Below are positions 1 to 9,953 of a stretch of DNA of 64,000 bases, piece by piece. Position numbers and translations under genes: made by a program. Origin of the DNA: Tricholoma matsutake (lineage: Eukaryota > Basidiomycota > Agaricomycetes > Agaricales > Tricholomataceae); NCBI GenBank assembly GCA_026075535.2, contig AP026542.1, positions 10,974,001 through 11,038,000 on the forward strand, written 5' to 3'. Below the pieces are notes generated by a model. That model was given only the letters and a program-made list of their open reading frames with translations. It had not been told where the DNA came from and ran no database searches. Position 1 is the stretch's first letter, and each line of letters opens with the position of its first letter.

Positions 1-1269
1 GCAGTGCTTGGTATAAGCACGGTTGGTCAGAGTACTATAACGTGGATAGCTTCGGAGTGTATGGTTGACTTTACATACGTACGTGTGTTGGCTTGACTGA
101 TGATTTGATCCAAGGAACATAAACTGGACCCCACCGTACTGTTTATATACAGCGCTTACACGACAAGAATCAACGACCAATCCTACCCTCATATCTCGCT
201 CTCCATATGCATCACCTATCGGTTCAGTGTGAACTATTAATTTCACTTCGCTTATCGGCATACCTTCAAGAAGGTCGTCAATGCGTCGTTTGTATAGTTT
301 GACCTTCCGCGTTCAACACTTAAATTACATGCGATCTTATCGCCTAATCTCTTCACAGATGCATCCCGTTATGGGTTCGAGGATACTGCGAGGTGGGTCT
401 TCCCTTACTGCCGTATGACGCCGAACGGATGAAGTAAGTTCGATTAGAAGCGGTGCGCTTTTTTGTCTGTCATAGTGTGTGAAATCACAGACGGAATGGA
501 CAATGTTGAAGCTGTGATTGTCCCACTCTCCAGACTACCAACATGCAATGCTGAGCGTGGCTTTTTTGTCTGTCATAGTGTGTGAAATCACAGACGGAAT
601 GGACAATGTTGAAGCTGTGATTGTCCCACTCTCCAGACTACCAACATGCAATGCTGAGCGTGCTCAGGCCTGTGATCACCGCAACAGGGATCACGAACCC
701 ACGAACCACGTCTCGGCATTTGGAACTGCAGAATAAGTTGCAAGCCAGCGCATATGGAATCTATGACATCGTGAGTGCTAGACACAGCCTTACTCCTAGA
801 AGGTCGACTGCGGTGCTCTAGTCAGGAGTTATCTTTGTGAGAGGCGAACTCTGGTAATTCTTGCTGTCTGCGATCGGTATCATACATACGCTTCTCCGAT
901 ATAATTTGCCTTGTATAAGGAGAGGAATTCGCAGGACTGCGTGATGAACTCTCGTAGCACTATACATTATGATGCGTTGGTAAATTTGATTGTAAGCCAC
1001 GGTTGAGAAAGCTGCCCTCAGCATGTTAGTGTACGTACAGATTGCTAATAACATGGTTGCACTGACAGGTTCAATTCGCGATCCCACATTGACAACTATT
1101 CAGTAGATCAGCAGATAACCCCAAGTCCTTGCGCTCTACTACATGGATATGCGTGCAAACAGAGAAACCAATACAGCCCAATTACGAGCCTCAACATCAG
1201 GCAGTAATGTCATACAAGAATAAAATAAAAAAAGTTCCCGAACACACAAACTGCGCGCCTAGAAGACTC
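1..1269. other. Left-edge intergenic DNA, no gene recognised
   Basis: No reading frame here has recognisable protein content or a convincing exon chain; the open frames are short and overlap on both strands. The only clear structure is the 103-bp tandem duplication annotated separately. Base composition and dinucleotide use (CpG still common) resemble the adjacent host genes rather than the transposon tract. The segment lies downstream of the minus-strand transporter gene, so it should hold that gene's 3' UTR and terminator, but I cannot place them. Confidence 0.5.
457..662. repeat. 103-bp tandem duplication (two copies)
   Basis: Positions 457-559 and 560-662 are essentially identical direct repeats, each beginning GCTTTTTTGTCTGTCATAG and ending CTGAGCGTG. 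There is no spacer and no terminal structure typical of a transposon. The near-identity of the copies suggests a recent slippage or unequal-exchange event, or possibly an assembly artefact. Confidence 0.9.
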
Positions 1270-4112
1270 TCAGAACATATCTGGACGCTTGGGCTGTACC
1301 AGTCTAATGCCACCAGGACTTGGTTCTTGGGGTGACAAGCCCTCATCCTCATCCATCCTACTTCTATCCCACAAACTGATACTCTCCTCCCGATCATCGT
1401 CCTCCGATGCCCCTGGATATCTCTTCCCAACTCTTGGTCTTTCCTTCTCCCTGCTCTTCTCCCTCCCCTTATCTTGTAGTTCCCTTCCCCCATCCCGCGG
1501 GGAACTCTCCCGCTCAACATCCCATTCCCTGTGCCGCCGTGCATACATCTCCGGGTCCTCCCAATTCTCACTTGGGCCTGAATCTGTGACGGATGGGAAA
1601 GACAACAATGATGTCCTGCTCGGCGTAAGCTCTGATCCCGACATTGTCGCCGCAAACCGCTGATGTACCGTCGGAGGCGCACTGTGTATCTTGGGGTCCC
1701 AGTTGATACGGGACGTGGGGATCTCTACTGAGCGTCGATGGCTGCTCTCAGCGCTGCCGCTCTCCGTTCCTACGTTCTCCTCAGATATGCCTAGAAGATC
1801 CATATTCCGATGCGACGAACTAGGCGGCAAACCGTCCATACGCGAAGGTGTTGACGGTAATGGCGGGTACCCAACAGAAGGCGAGCCCACTGCGACCCTG
1901 CGCTCCGTAGTGTGTTTCTCCCCTGACCCTGGGACGTCATACTTATACACCACATCCTGCGTGTCGAACTTGATCGTCGCATGCTTTCCCAGTGGCGACG
2001 CGGTTCGGTCAGAATCGATAGATGAATTTGTGTCATGGCGCGGGACAGGTGCATCGTACAGCTGATGCCGCTTCATTCCATTGAGAGTATCGTGTACATG
2101 GGCGTCAGTATTCGGGACAGCACCGTCCCTGACAGAAGGCGGTGGGGCACCCGGGGGTCGCCGATGGCTAGGCAAGCGTCCGCTGTTCTGGCTCATGCGA
2201 TGTGCGCTGCGTGCACGAATGATGCTGCCGAAAGTGCCAAACGAGCCACGGAGGGCATCCATGCCTGGGTCTTCAATTGACATGAGGTTGGCCTTCTCTT
2301 CCATGGTTCCTGTCTTTTGACGTGCGGCTTGGAGGAGGAGGGTGGAGCGACGGTCGAGCTTCGTGGTGCTGGAAAGTGTGGCAGGGTCGATTTTGGACAT
2401 TTGGAGAATAGTGATGCCGAAGCAGATGACGACGAAGCCCATGACGAGAGTTATGATTGACGTAACAGAGGCTTTAAGGCCTTTGAAGAGGATCTAAGCG
2501 CAGAGAAGATGAACGAAATCGTGGAGAGCGTTGCAATATTAGAACGTACTATCGTCGTGAGCATCGAAAAGAACGTAACTTTGGTTTTATCGTATCAGCC
2601 ACCATTATAACAGAAAGTTTATACAGAACAACTTACAAATGACATAATATGTAGGCGTAACTATACAGAGCGTTCAGAAATAACTCGAAAACACAAGAAC
2701 AAATGAACACATTACCCATGGCTACGCAAATATATTATTAGCCCAGATAGCATCAGGTAATGAGAGAATATTCACCAGTATTAAACAGCGCCAGCGCCAC
2801 ATTAAGATAATACACTTCCGTTACTGCAACAGTGTCAGCCGTGCAAATCAGAATTGCAAACTTTCACTCACTAAGTGTAATGATCACGAACACCAACAAA
2901 AAGTACATGAACCAGTATTTAAACTGCGATCCACCTTTAGTAAAGCATGAGGTATCGTGTGGAAGAAAGCACACCTGATTGTCACCCATCGCGGTCTGCA
3001 CAATAGCAGCGCCAAGACCCGTCGTAACACTGACACTGATCCCGCCAATCATACTACAAACAAGAATATACCACAGCATGCTCTTCTTCCCATATCTCAT
3101 CATGAAATCAATCAGCAACAGCGCCACAAAAGGTGGTAAAACTCACTTTGGTCCGTAGTAGAATATGATTACGAGAGCAGCAACAATGAGCACCGAGCAA
3201 TACGAAAGGAACCCGGGCGACAGGAAGAGTTTCTGAAATGCTTTGATTTGACCAACGGACGGCTCTTGTGGTCCTGTGGAAACATCATGAAGCGATGGTC
3301 ATAACAGGGGTGAGAAGAGTAAAACACTGCACCATTGAGGGCGATGATAACCGATCCGACCTGAAGCGAATAAGGTCGGACGCGTAAGTAGGATGACAAA
3401 GGGGGCTTACGATACATAGTCCGCATCCCATCCAACCAAAAAACGTCAACGTTTCTTTGAGGAATATCGATGACAAGATAGCGCAGACGACTACGGAAAG
3501 AGCGCCGAGAGGTGTCTTTGGAAGATCGAATTAGCTCGAGAATGCATGCTTAACGGACGGAATAGCACACACGACTACAATGGCTTCTACAAATGCATAT
3601 GCTGTGGTACGGAAACGGATGCTAAGCAGAAAACGACGGGAAGTTGACAATGTTCACTTGCCCGCAAAATTACATAGTTCTCCTAATATCATCACTAAGA
3701 GAAGAAGATTGAGCAGAGATACAAGAAATATAGGAAAATGACAACGCACTGATCATGCCTGTCCACCACATTGCCTTCGTCAACTTCGTGAGCTAGTGTC
3801 CATATCAACACATTGTCTAAACGTGCTCACCGACTTGAGGTACTCGACGCCTTCCCCGGCCACTCCGCCCGCCTGCGAACGGAGAAGACCTTTCTTCTTG
3901 AACACGAAGCTTGTCCCGATGAGCTTCCCGCTGACAATTGCTAATACAATGCCGACGACCTGGTGAGAAATCAGAACTGTTTAACCTAATATATAATCCA
4001 GAGTGAGCACCTTGAGGCTGGGGGGGGCTTGGAGGTTCTTCGTGGCGGCTGAGGAGGTTGCTGCTGCCACCGTTGAAGCAGTCGAGGACGCCATGGACGT
4101 TGTGGACGACAT
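1270..4112 (-). CDS. NIPA-type (DUF803) magnesium transporter, 15 exons
   Basis: Integral membrane protein of the NIPA/DUF803 family, whose characterised members move Mg2+ across plasma or endosomal membranes. Exons on the minus strand: 4112-4011, 3959-3831, 3783-3750, 3694-3662, 3601-3573, 3515-3411, 3360-3333, 3273-3147, 3095-2975, 2923-2872, 2823-2776, 2721-2716, 2660-2637, 2578-2550, 2493-1270. They sum to 2091 nt, an unbroken 696-residue frame. Family landmarks in order: VSGKLIGTSFVFKKKGLLR, FVEAIVVTPLGALSVVVCA, SSIFLKE, GSVIIALNGPQEP, YGKKSMLWY, GLGAAIVQT, AMVTPTYYVIF and FKGLKASVTSI. The last exon adds an unusually long hydrophilic tail of about 390 residues after the final membrane segment, rich in Ser, Pro, Arg and Asp. 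The start at 4112 (MSSTTSMASS) fits a short Ser/Thr-rich leader; an in-frame ATG at 4268 would add 52 residues but lies against an AT-rich TATA-like stretch. The 3' splice site of exon 3 could also be 9 nt upstream. Confidence 0.9.
2716..2721 (-). other. 6-nt microexon (CCATGG) in the transporter gene
   Basis: The conserved AMVTPTYY motif can only be read if a 6-nt exon, CCATGG at 2721-2716, is included between two introns. The upstream intron is 2775-2722 (GTGAAT...CGTAG) and the downstream intron is 2715-2661 (GTAATG...TATAG). Exon 11 ends in ACT-G; the microexon supplies CC-ATG-G; exon 13 begins TT-ACG, giving Thr-Ala-Met-Val-Thr. Skipping it keeps the frame but deletes Ala-Met from a transmembrane motif. 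Confidence 0.8.
3602..3661 (-). other. GC-AG intron in the transporter gene
   Basis: Between exons 4 and 5 the donor reads GCAAGT instead of GTAAGT (GCGG|GCAAGTG at 3662/3661), and the acceptor is CCACAG at 3602. Splicing here restores the conserved Cys-Asn-Phe-Ala-Ala-Tyr-Ala-Phe stretch in frame. GC-AG introns are a known minor class with otherwise strong donor consensus, as here. Confidence 0.75.
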
Positions 4113-5289
4113 GGATGTCGCGAGACCACTTTTCCGTCCGTTGTAGATGATGGACGATAGGTTGGCAGTTGCTAGCGCGGTAGCTTCTGTAAAAGGGAAT
4201 TTCCTCGGCAACTTCAAACCGACATCACGATTGGAAACATGGACTATTTTTAAATTGTGTGGGGCCATTATAATATATATTCAACGCTGAGATATCTTCT
4301 GCATGGGGGGCAAGGCATTTATTGCCAAGCACCGCGGTCATACACGGCAGTGCTAGTGCTTATCATCTTGGCACTGGGGCAGCGCAGTCACGGCTTCCGT
4401 TGAGCTTCCGAGTGTTTATAAATAAGACACTGACATGTACATATCATGTAAAGAAAATCATCATCAGACAAACCCTACGGTCGCAAATCAAACAGCTTTA
4501 CAGCCCTCATGTACTCTCAGCGGACAAGCCAACTGTCTTCTCAGTACAACAAGTTTAGCAAGGAAGTCATCGAGTGGATATGAAGTTATGAACATTTGTA
4601 AAAATGCGAGACTTGTATGAAATAGATCTGCCGAGCCTGGGTCCGTGCATGCAGTGCTGGTTGATCGTGGTAATATAACCCTTGGTCTATGCAAACGATG
4701 ACCGGTCGAGACCGCTGTACATACAAGCCTGAGTCGAACATGCAATCACTATCAAGCCATAGAAACTGTTCCCATATCTGATCAAATTCGTCACATGTAT
4801 AGTATATTCCACACAAATGACGACGAAATCCGCAGCACGGGCACGGGGGCTTATCGCGGAAAGAGCCGTATCTAGCGCGAACACTATAGAAATCAATCTA
4901 CAAGATACGGTGAGGAATATTTCCGAGTACGAGGTAAAACTCATTCGAGGCTACACCCGTTGCGTTGTCAGCGAACATACCATGGTCTATCTATGTCCAA
5001 GGCCGTTAGGTGAAAAAAGTTTCTATTTAGTTTGTGCTGATTTGGATAGATAAACTAAAGCAACTTACAGTCAGCAAGGCACTTGGCAACTGGCTGGGGC
5101 AAACGGAGGACTTACATACTAGTAACTCCCATCATACTGCGCGGGACTTTGGCACACCCAATGTACATTACTAACTGAAATGGTTTTAGGCATCAGCGAG
5201 TGCTAAGAATCTAAGTTCAAATTCTAACAGCAACCTGCATGCGCAGAAAGCATGGTATAACATCAGTTCAGTACCTAGCAGGAGCCTTG
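4113..5289. other. Intergenic, possible cryptic exons on the minus strand
   Basis: This lies between the transporter start and the stop of the next minus-strand gene. A minus-strand hydrophobic open frame (4944-4687) and a possible short exon around 5200-5120 flanked by CAG and GTAAGT signals could be remnants of another membrane protein. I could not join them into a gene or match them to a family. A TATA-like stretch lies near 4270. The other open frames here look random. Confidence 0.3.
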
Positions 5290-5979
5290 CTAAACAACTC
5301 GTCCCTTAGGCGGTTTTGTACACGCCTTTTCCTGGGACACATGACGAAGTCTAGCAAGTAATGCCCACATCATAGATATTGCACCCATGCAACCAGCAGT
5401 TATGCGAATCGGAAACATCTGCGACTCTGTCGGCTGGAACACAACCAGGAGTGGCCGAAATATCACTGAGATCACGAGGAAGACGGCCGCGCTAGAAAAC
5501 TGTTGAGAGCTTTCAATTTGGGATCGTCAAAATACTAACAATACTGTCCAGATGCAAGGGATCAACCGAATACTTTGCAATGCCCAATTAGGGCCGTCGA
5601 ACTGCATTCAAATCTATTGGCATGATTTCCGAAGAATGCTGTGAAGAGACAACTTACGGTGGAGTCGTTTACTACATCCATACCTCTCACCCGAATATAC
5701 AGGATCGCAATGCTAGAGGCACCGACGCATACACACCACGAAGAAAGCCAGGTCAACGTGAGCACCAGCGGGTCGTCTAGGTTATTCGGTATTGCGAAAC
5801 TGAATCTGCACAGAAGATTGGTACACCCAGTTCCGAATTCTCATAGATAGAACTCACAGTACTATGCAAGCTAAAACAATCAGGACTGGAGAGAAGTTCA
5901 ATCCATGTAGATGCCCACTTTTGGTTGCTTGCACGTCACCAAAAGCTGGTCTGGGGTCTGCGAGTAGTTCTGGGTCCAT
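5290..5979 (-). CDS. Small multi-TM membrane protein, 4 exons, unknown function
   Basis: Exons 5979-5858, 5805-5658, 5601-5536 and 5499-5290 join in frame to 546 nt (181 residues). All three introns have GT donors and AG acceptors and are about 36-56 nt. The predicted protein has hydrophobic segments near residues 27-45 (FSPVLIVLACIVLFSF), 58-80 (TLTWLSSWCVCVGASSIAIL), 100-130 (IPCIWTVLLFSSAAVFLVI) and 145-165 (ITAGCMGAISMMWALLA), so it is probably a four-span membrane protein. I do not recognise the family. It shares gene structure and the motif Ile-Pro-x-x-Trp-Thr before a membrane segment with the divergent gene at 6361-7265, so the two may be diverged paralogues. The intron placement is my reconstruction; the third intron could instead start at 5547. 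Confidence 0.65.
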
Positions 5980-6360
5980 GGCAAAGAGAATGAAATGTGG
6001 GTTGGCTTGATTTGCTTTACGTAGTTTGCCTTGGAGCTGTTGAAGTTTATCTTTTGGGAAAGCATCTCACGCTGTCCTGTACAGAGCTGGTAAAATCAAT
6101 CCCCATGCATCACGGTGCTTATCATGATGCTGTGTTCCTCCCTTGACATTGATAATATCGCAGGTTCAACAAGCTGTCCTAGCTAATGTCTTCCCCATCA
6201 GTGCGCCCCCTCTTCCCTCAAGAGTCAACTAGTCGTATGTGATATGATCTTACGGTAAATTTCCTGACCTCGAATAAGCCGACCCTTTTCAAGCTACGAG
6301 TGACGGTGTCCCGTCGAGGCCTTTCTGTCTGATGCTGCTGACCGTGTTCCAAGGGCAACC
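5980..6360. promoter_or_regulatory. Shared divergent promoter region
   Basis: A 381-bp gap separates the start codons of two head-to-head genes (5979 minus, 6361 plus), so it should contain both promoters and may be bidirectional. I see no clear TATA box or known operator. A minus-strand open frame through 6218-6418 overlaps the plus-strand gene and has no recognisable content. Confidence 0.4.
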
Positions 6361-7265
6361 ATGGCTCCTTATCCTGACAGCTATTTGGAAGCGTTGTTTT
6401 GTTTGTCGGTGGTGTCATTCTTCGCTGTCCTATCGCTCCTGAACCTCTTGCACGCAGACGCTTCGTTGCTTCCCATGACAGCAGCTTCGATAATTTTCCT
6501 AGGACAGCCCGCTAGATTGTCGCAATCCATACCTCCAAATCCTGAAGATACTGATACCTGGGCAGAGGTATTCTGGACTTCACGATCCAAGGAGGCAAAA
6601 TTGATGGTGCAGGTCATTGGAGTCTTGTTACCGTAAGCAAACATTTCTGGTTTCTGTTCACCCTTCTCTGAGTCATCTGTCATACTAACAGCGCTGTTGT
6701 AACACGTCTCTACACCTCTGGCGGACGGTGGCCGTTAGGAGATGCTTTGCTCCAACTATCTTTCACGATACTTGCTATATCGATTGTCTTGCAGTTCCTC
6801 GTCATGTTTTATTCCAAAGCAATGCAAATACCAGGCCCACACCAATGTCAGTGGGTTGAGGTATGTCCTGGGTTTTTATGCCCTACATATCTTGTTCACC
6901 CACAGTCCTTAGGCTGCACATGCTAGGACACTGGTTGCATTCGCATCAATGAATCCATGGGTCGTGCTTTCGATACCTACAGTTTGGACATTGTGGTAAA
7001 GGTATCCTTTTGTTATTAGTACCAGATGTCTGATCAATGGTTCAGGGGTATATTAGTAGTCTGTGTCACCATCCTTATGTTGGGATGGCAGCCTTCCGAC
7101 ATCCCGCAATCCAAGGCTCAATCTGTTAATTTGAGTCTAGCTGTAAGCGTGACAGGCGTGTTCACATTAGGCGCACTTTGCTCGTTGGTGCTGATCAGCA
7201 CTTGCCATCGCTGGATTTCGTATCGACGCGACAGCACACGCGTGAACGAACTGGAACTGGAATAG
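6361..7265 (+). CDS. Small multi-TM membrane protein, 4 exons, unknown function
   Basis: Exons 6361-6632, 6692-6860, 6913-6995 and 7046-7265 join in frame to 744 nt (247 residues). Introns are 50-59 nt with GTAAGC, GTATGT and GTAAAG donors. An alternative acceptor for exon 3 puts a stop in frame, which fixes the choice at 6913. Hydrophobic spans: about residues 10-30 (LFCLSVVSFFAVLSLLNLL), 75-92, 115-140 (FTILAISIVLQFLVMF), 165-195 (WVVLSIPTVWTLWGILVVC) and 215-235 (AVSVTGVFTLGALCSLVLI). It ends with a charged tail (RRDSTRVNELELE). No family is recognised. The C-terminal half resembles that of the divergent neighbour (IPxxWT then a membrane span), suggesting an old duplication. Confidence 0.7.
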
Positions 7266-7429
7266 TGTACTATTCTAGGTTGTATATTTATTGCATGTGA
7301 TGATGTGGCGGTATTGGGGACCAATAGTACCAAAACGTGTACTTGTTGTTCCGCTATGCTTTCACCAATACCCCTACCGATACCTTTGCTCAATTTTGCT
7401 TTTCAATAAATTTGTATGTAAGGACTCTG
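7266..7429. other. Boundary between the gene island and the transposon tract
   Basis: 3' flank of the last host gene, running into copia LTR sequence. AATAAA-like signal at about 7405. Nothing else is recognised. Confidence 0.4.
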
Positions 7430-7709
7430 TAAAATGCGACCTAGATTGATGTTCAATTGATGTTTCTGGAAATGATGACTTGTGAGGTTAAAAAATTGAG
7501 ATTATGAGTATGAGAGCGAGTTCTTATGTTTGAGATGGTGGGTGTAAAGCAGAGAGAGGAACATCTCTCATTCTCTTATACTACGGTCTAGATATGTTAC
7601 AACTTATAAATAGACCTTGTGTACAATAATAGAACAGGTACTTGGACCGGGCTAGGCTGACCCCAGGCGACCACAGGTGCTCTGATGCCATCAGCACCTG
7701 ATCCCAACA
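7430..7709 (-). repeat. Ty1/copia 3' LTR (approximate left end)
   Basis: Reading on the minus strand, the polypurine tract TTGAGGGGAG is followed directly by TGTTGGGATCAGG at 7709, the usual junction of a copia element with its 3' LTR. The LTR end cannot be fixed because no partner LTR is in the window; about 280 bp is my estimate. It belongs with the copia coding remnant at 10230-10954, from which it is separated by the inserted TIR element at 7909-10217. Confidence 0.6.
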
Positions 7710-8162
7710 CTCCCCTCAAGCCTAGCATGGTTTGAGCTCGGGGAAATGGTTAGATAAATAGAAGAGTTAAATTAAAATGAAAATTTTGTTCAGGCACATC
7801 AAAACCTCTATGTGGTGGAAAACCCAGTGGGAAAAACCAACTCACATGTGAGGAAAGCTACTGAGTTATCTCGCTGGCTGAATTCCCATCTCCCCCTATA
7901 TTGAATACTTTACACTCCCCCACCTATTCCAGTTGGATTCCGGTTTGTCCAGCCGGAATTTCTGGAATTTCTGGAATCCGGTGGAATTTTTTTTGTATGT
8001 AGTTTTCCCTATGCAGCACAATTCCGGTCGGAATAAGGATCCAATTTACACCTGGAGTCCCCAGAATCTGACCGGACTCATCACAACTGGAATAACAGGA
8101 ATAACCGGACTAACCGGAATAACCGGAATGCATGTGCTTTCCCAGATAAAAGTTTGACACAC

Positions 8163-8232
8163 ATCAAGAATTGAACACTTGACCTTGGGTCTGCACACAT
8201 AACAGCATGCTTAACCACTGAGCTACCAAGCA
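8163..8232 (-). other. tRNA-like module, outward-facing (copy I, left)
   Basis: On the minus strand TAGCTCAGTGGTTAAGC matches a pol III A box and GTGTTCAATTC resembles a B box, with tRNA-like spacing. The D arm (GCT...AGC) is present but the acceptor stem does not pair, so this is tRNA-derived or tRNA-like rather than a tRNA gene. It points toward the left end of the element. Confidence 0.55.
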
Positions 8233-8535
8233 ATTATTCTTCTACATACATTTAATACTTTTATTACCCAACCAAGGTACATAGTTAATCACCATTAATG
8301 GAATAATTAATAAGTACGCATACACATGACATGTGACATATGACTGCCAGGTCACAACCACCACCACCACTGTCGCCAACCCGCCTCCTCCTCCTCTCCA
8401 CTCTACCACCACCACTGCATGCGCACCCACCACCACCGTTCCCATGCCCACTGCCACTATCACCACCACCTTCAAACGAGCCGACTGGATGGAACGCGGG
8501 CCCAAACGATGCAGATCGCATTGTTTGGGGCCTAA

Positions 8536-8969
8536 GTATGTTTTTTTTCGTTCGCTTTTTGTTTTTTTATACTAACTAACTTGTTTTGTTTGTTTTATAG
8601 GTTCTACTCTACTGCCAGACAGAACATGGGCCTAAACGACATGATTGGACAGAACACAGGCCCAAATGATGCAGATCACATTGTTTGGGCCCTAAGTAAG
8701 TTTTTTTTGTTTGCTTTTTGTTTTTATATACTAACTAACTTGTTTCTTTTGTTTTATAGGTTCCCAGATGGAACAGGGGCCCTAAGTAAGTTTTTTTTTG
8801 TTTGCTTTTTGTTTTTATAAACTAACTAACTTGTTTCTTTTGTTTTATAGGTTCTACTCTACTGCCAGATGGAACACGGGCCGGCAACATCATTTGGGCC
8901 ATAGATAAGTTTTTTTCTTTTTTCTTTTTCTTTTTATCAATCAACTAATTGTAATTCATTGCTTTTTAG
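8536..8969 (+). repeat. Tandem intron-like modules (copy I)
   Basis: Four units: 8536-8600, 8696-8759, 8786-8850 and a degenerate one ending at 8969. The first three have a GTATGT or GTAAG donor, a T-rich stretch, an ACTAACTAAC branch-like motif and a TTTTATAG acceptor, 64-65 nt in all. The DNA before the donors has a GGGCCCAAA...TTTGGGCCC inverted repeat, so a hairpin abuts the donor. The segments between units are related to one another (TTCTACTCTACTGCCAGA). Degenerate versions occur at 50600-50860, 34680-34940 and 43100-43235. Confidence 0.7.
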
Positions 8970-9284
8970 GTTGTATACTACTGGGGACGATCTGCCACAA
9001 CAAAAAATGTGCAACCCACGCCCATGCCCACCCGATCCCCTCCTCCCCATTCAAATGGGATGTGAGGCTGTTGACATGGGCTAGGAGGGTGCAGAGGGAT
9101 GCCAGGTAAACCCCAGAAGGGGGGTACCTGCCTAGTAAGCACCCACCAACCTCTGTACTTGTGCCACGTCACACTGACACACCCAAACCCCCCCCCCCCC
9201 CCCCCCCCCCCTCAAAAAAGAGAAAAAAACAGAAATCCAAACAGGGGACAACAGTGACAAATGACGACAAGCCACCCACCCCCA

Positions 9285-9575
9285 GCCTCATGAGCAACTG
9301 CTCGTGGGGTGGAACGTGGGTGGAACAATGCCCAGGTGCAGGGACAGGAGACAACAATGACACACCACCCGCCCCCAGCCTCATGAGCAACTGCTCATGG
9401 GGTGGATCATGGGTGGAACAACAATGATGACAAGCCACCCACCCACAGCCTCACAAGCAACTGCTTGTGGGGTGGAACATGGGTGGAACAATGCCCAGGT
9501 GCAGGGATAGGAGACGATGATGCACCACCTGCCCCCAGCCTCACGAGCAACTGCTCATGGGGTGGATCATGGGTG
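9285..9575 (+). repeat. GAGCAACTGCTC palindrome units (copy I)
   Basis: Four repeats of roughly 65-110 bp contain a short inverted repeat (GAGCA-AC-TGCTC or AAGCA-AC-TGCTT) followed by GGGGTGGA and GGGTGGAA. The same unit recurs at 51140-51370 and 43300-44000. Confidence 0.75.
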
Positions 9576-9601
9576 GAATGACAGACAACAGTGGGGTTGC
9601 A

Positions 9602-9871
9602 TCCCCTCCCCCTCCCCTGCACTTTGTGTGGGGAGGGATTTTTTTGTACTTTTAATTATTTATTAGTATTGTCCCCCCCCTCCCCTGTTTTGTGTGGGGG
9701 AGGGATTTTTTTCTTCATGTTTTTACCTCCCCCCTCACGTTCGGCGTGAGGGGTTAGCTTTTTATGTATATAAATAAAACTCCCTCTCGCATCTTGTGAG
9801 AGGGAGGATTTTTTGTTTATCTATGTAATCACAATCATCCCCACTCCCTTGCATTCAATGTGAGGGATGTG
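9602..9871 (+). repeat. Array of five hairpins, four followed by oligo-T (copy I)
   Basis: Successive GC-rich inverted repeats: about 9602-9646, 9674-9713, 9726-9763, 9780-9816 and 9838-9871. The first four are followed by T-rich tracts (T5-T7). Examples are stem CTCACG with loop TTCGG and stem CGTGAG, and stem CTCCCTCTC with GAGAGGGAG. The array has the same order in copy II (51393-51662). They look like intrinsic terminators but sit in a eukaryotic transposable element. Confidence 0.8.
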
Positions 9872-9953
9872 GTTAATTAAAAAATTTTGATCTTAACTAC
9901 TTCGAAAAAAATTAGAGTGTCATGAATAAACATTATATTACTATCTAATAATT

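Noticed and set aside
1289..2320. Plus-strand frames opposite the transporter tail
   Set aside because: The minus-strand frame has the conserved family sequence and continuous 391-codon length; the plus frames are antisense by-products.
7909..7925. CACTA superfamily assignment from the CACTCCCCC within the left end
   Set aside because: The right end inverted reads CCCT instead of CACT at the same place, and no matching 3-bp duplication is evident, so the assignment is not supported.
8333..8579. His/Pro/Thr-rich open frames around CACCAC repeats (also near 50436-50633 and 42960-43080)
   Set aside because: They arise from low-complexity CACCAC DNA inside non-coding elements, occur on both strands and have no start context or homology.
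9188..9212. Poly-C run as a structural signal
   Set aside because: Homopolymer length is unreliable in sequencing and the run is much shorter in copy II (about 51057-51070).
9602..9871. Bacterial intrinsic terminators or a bacterial insert
   Set aside because: No bacterial genes are nearby, the arrays lie in repeated TIR elements and flanking DNA is fungal.
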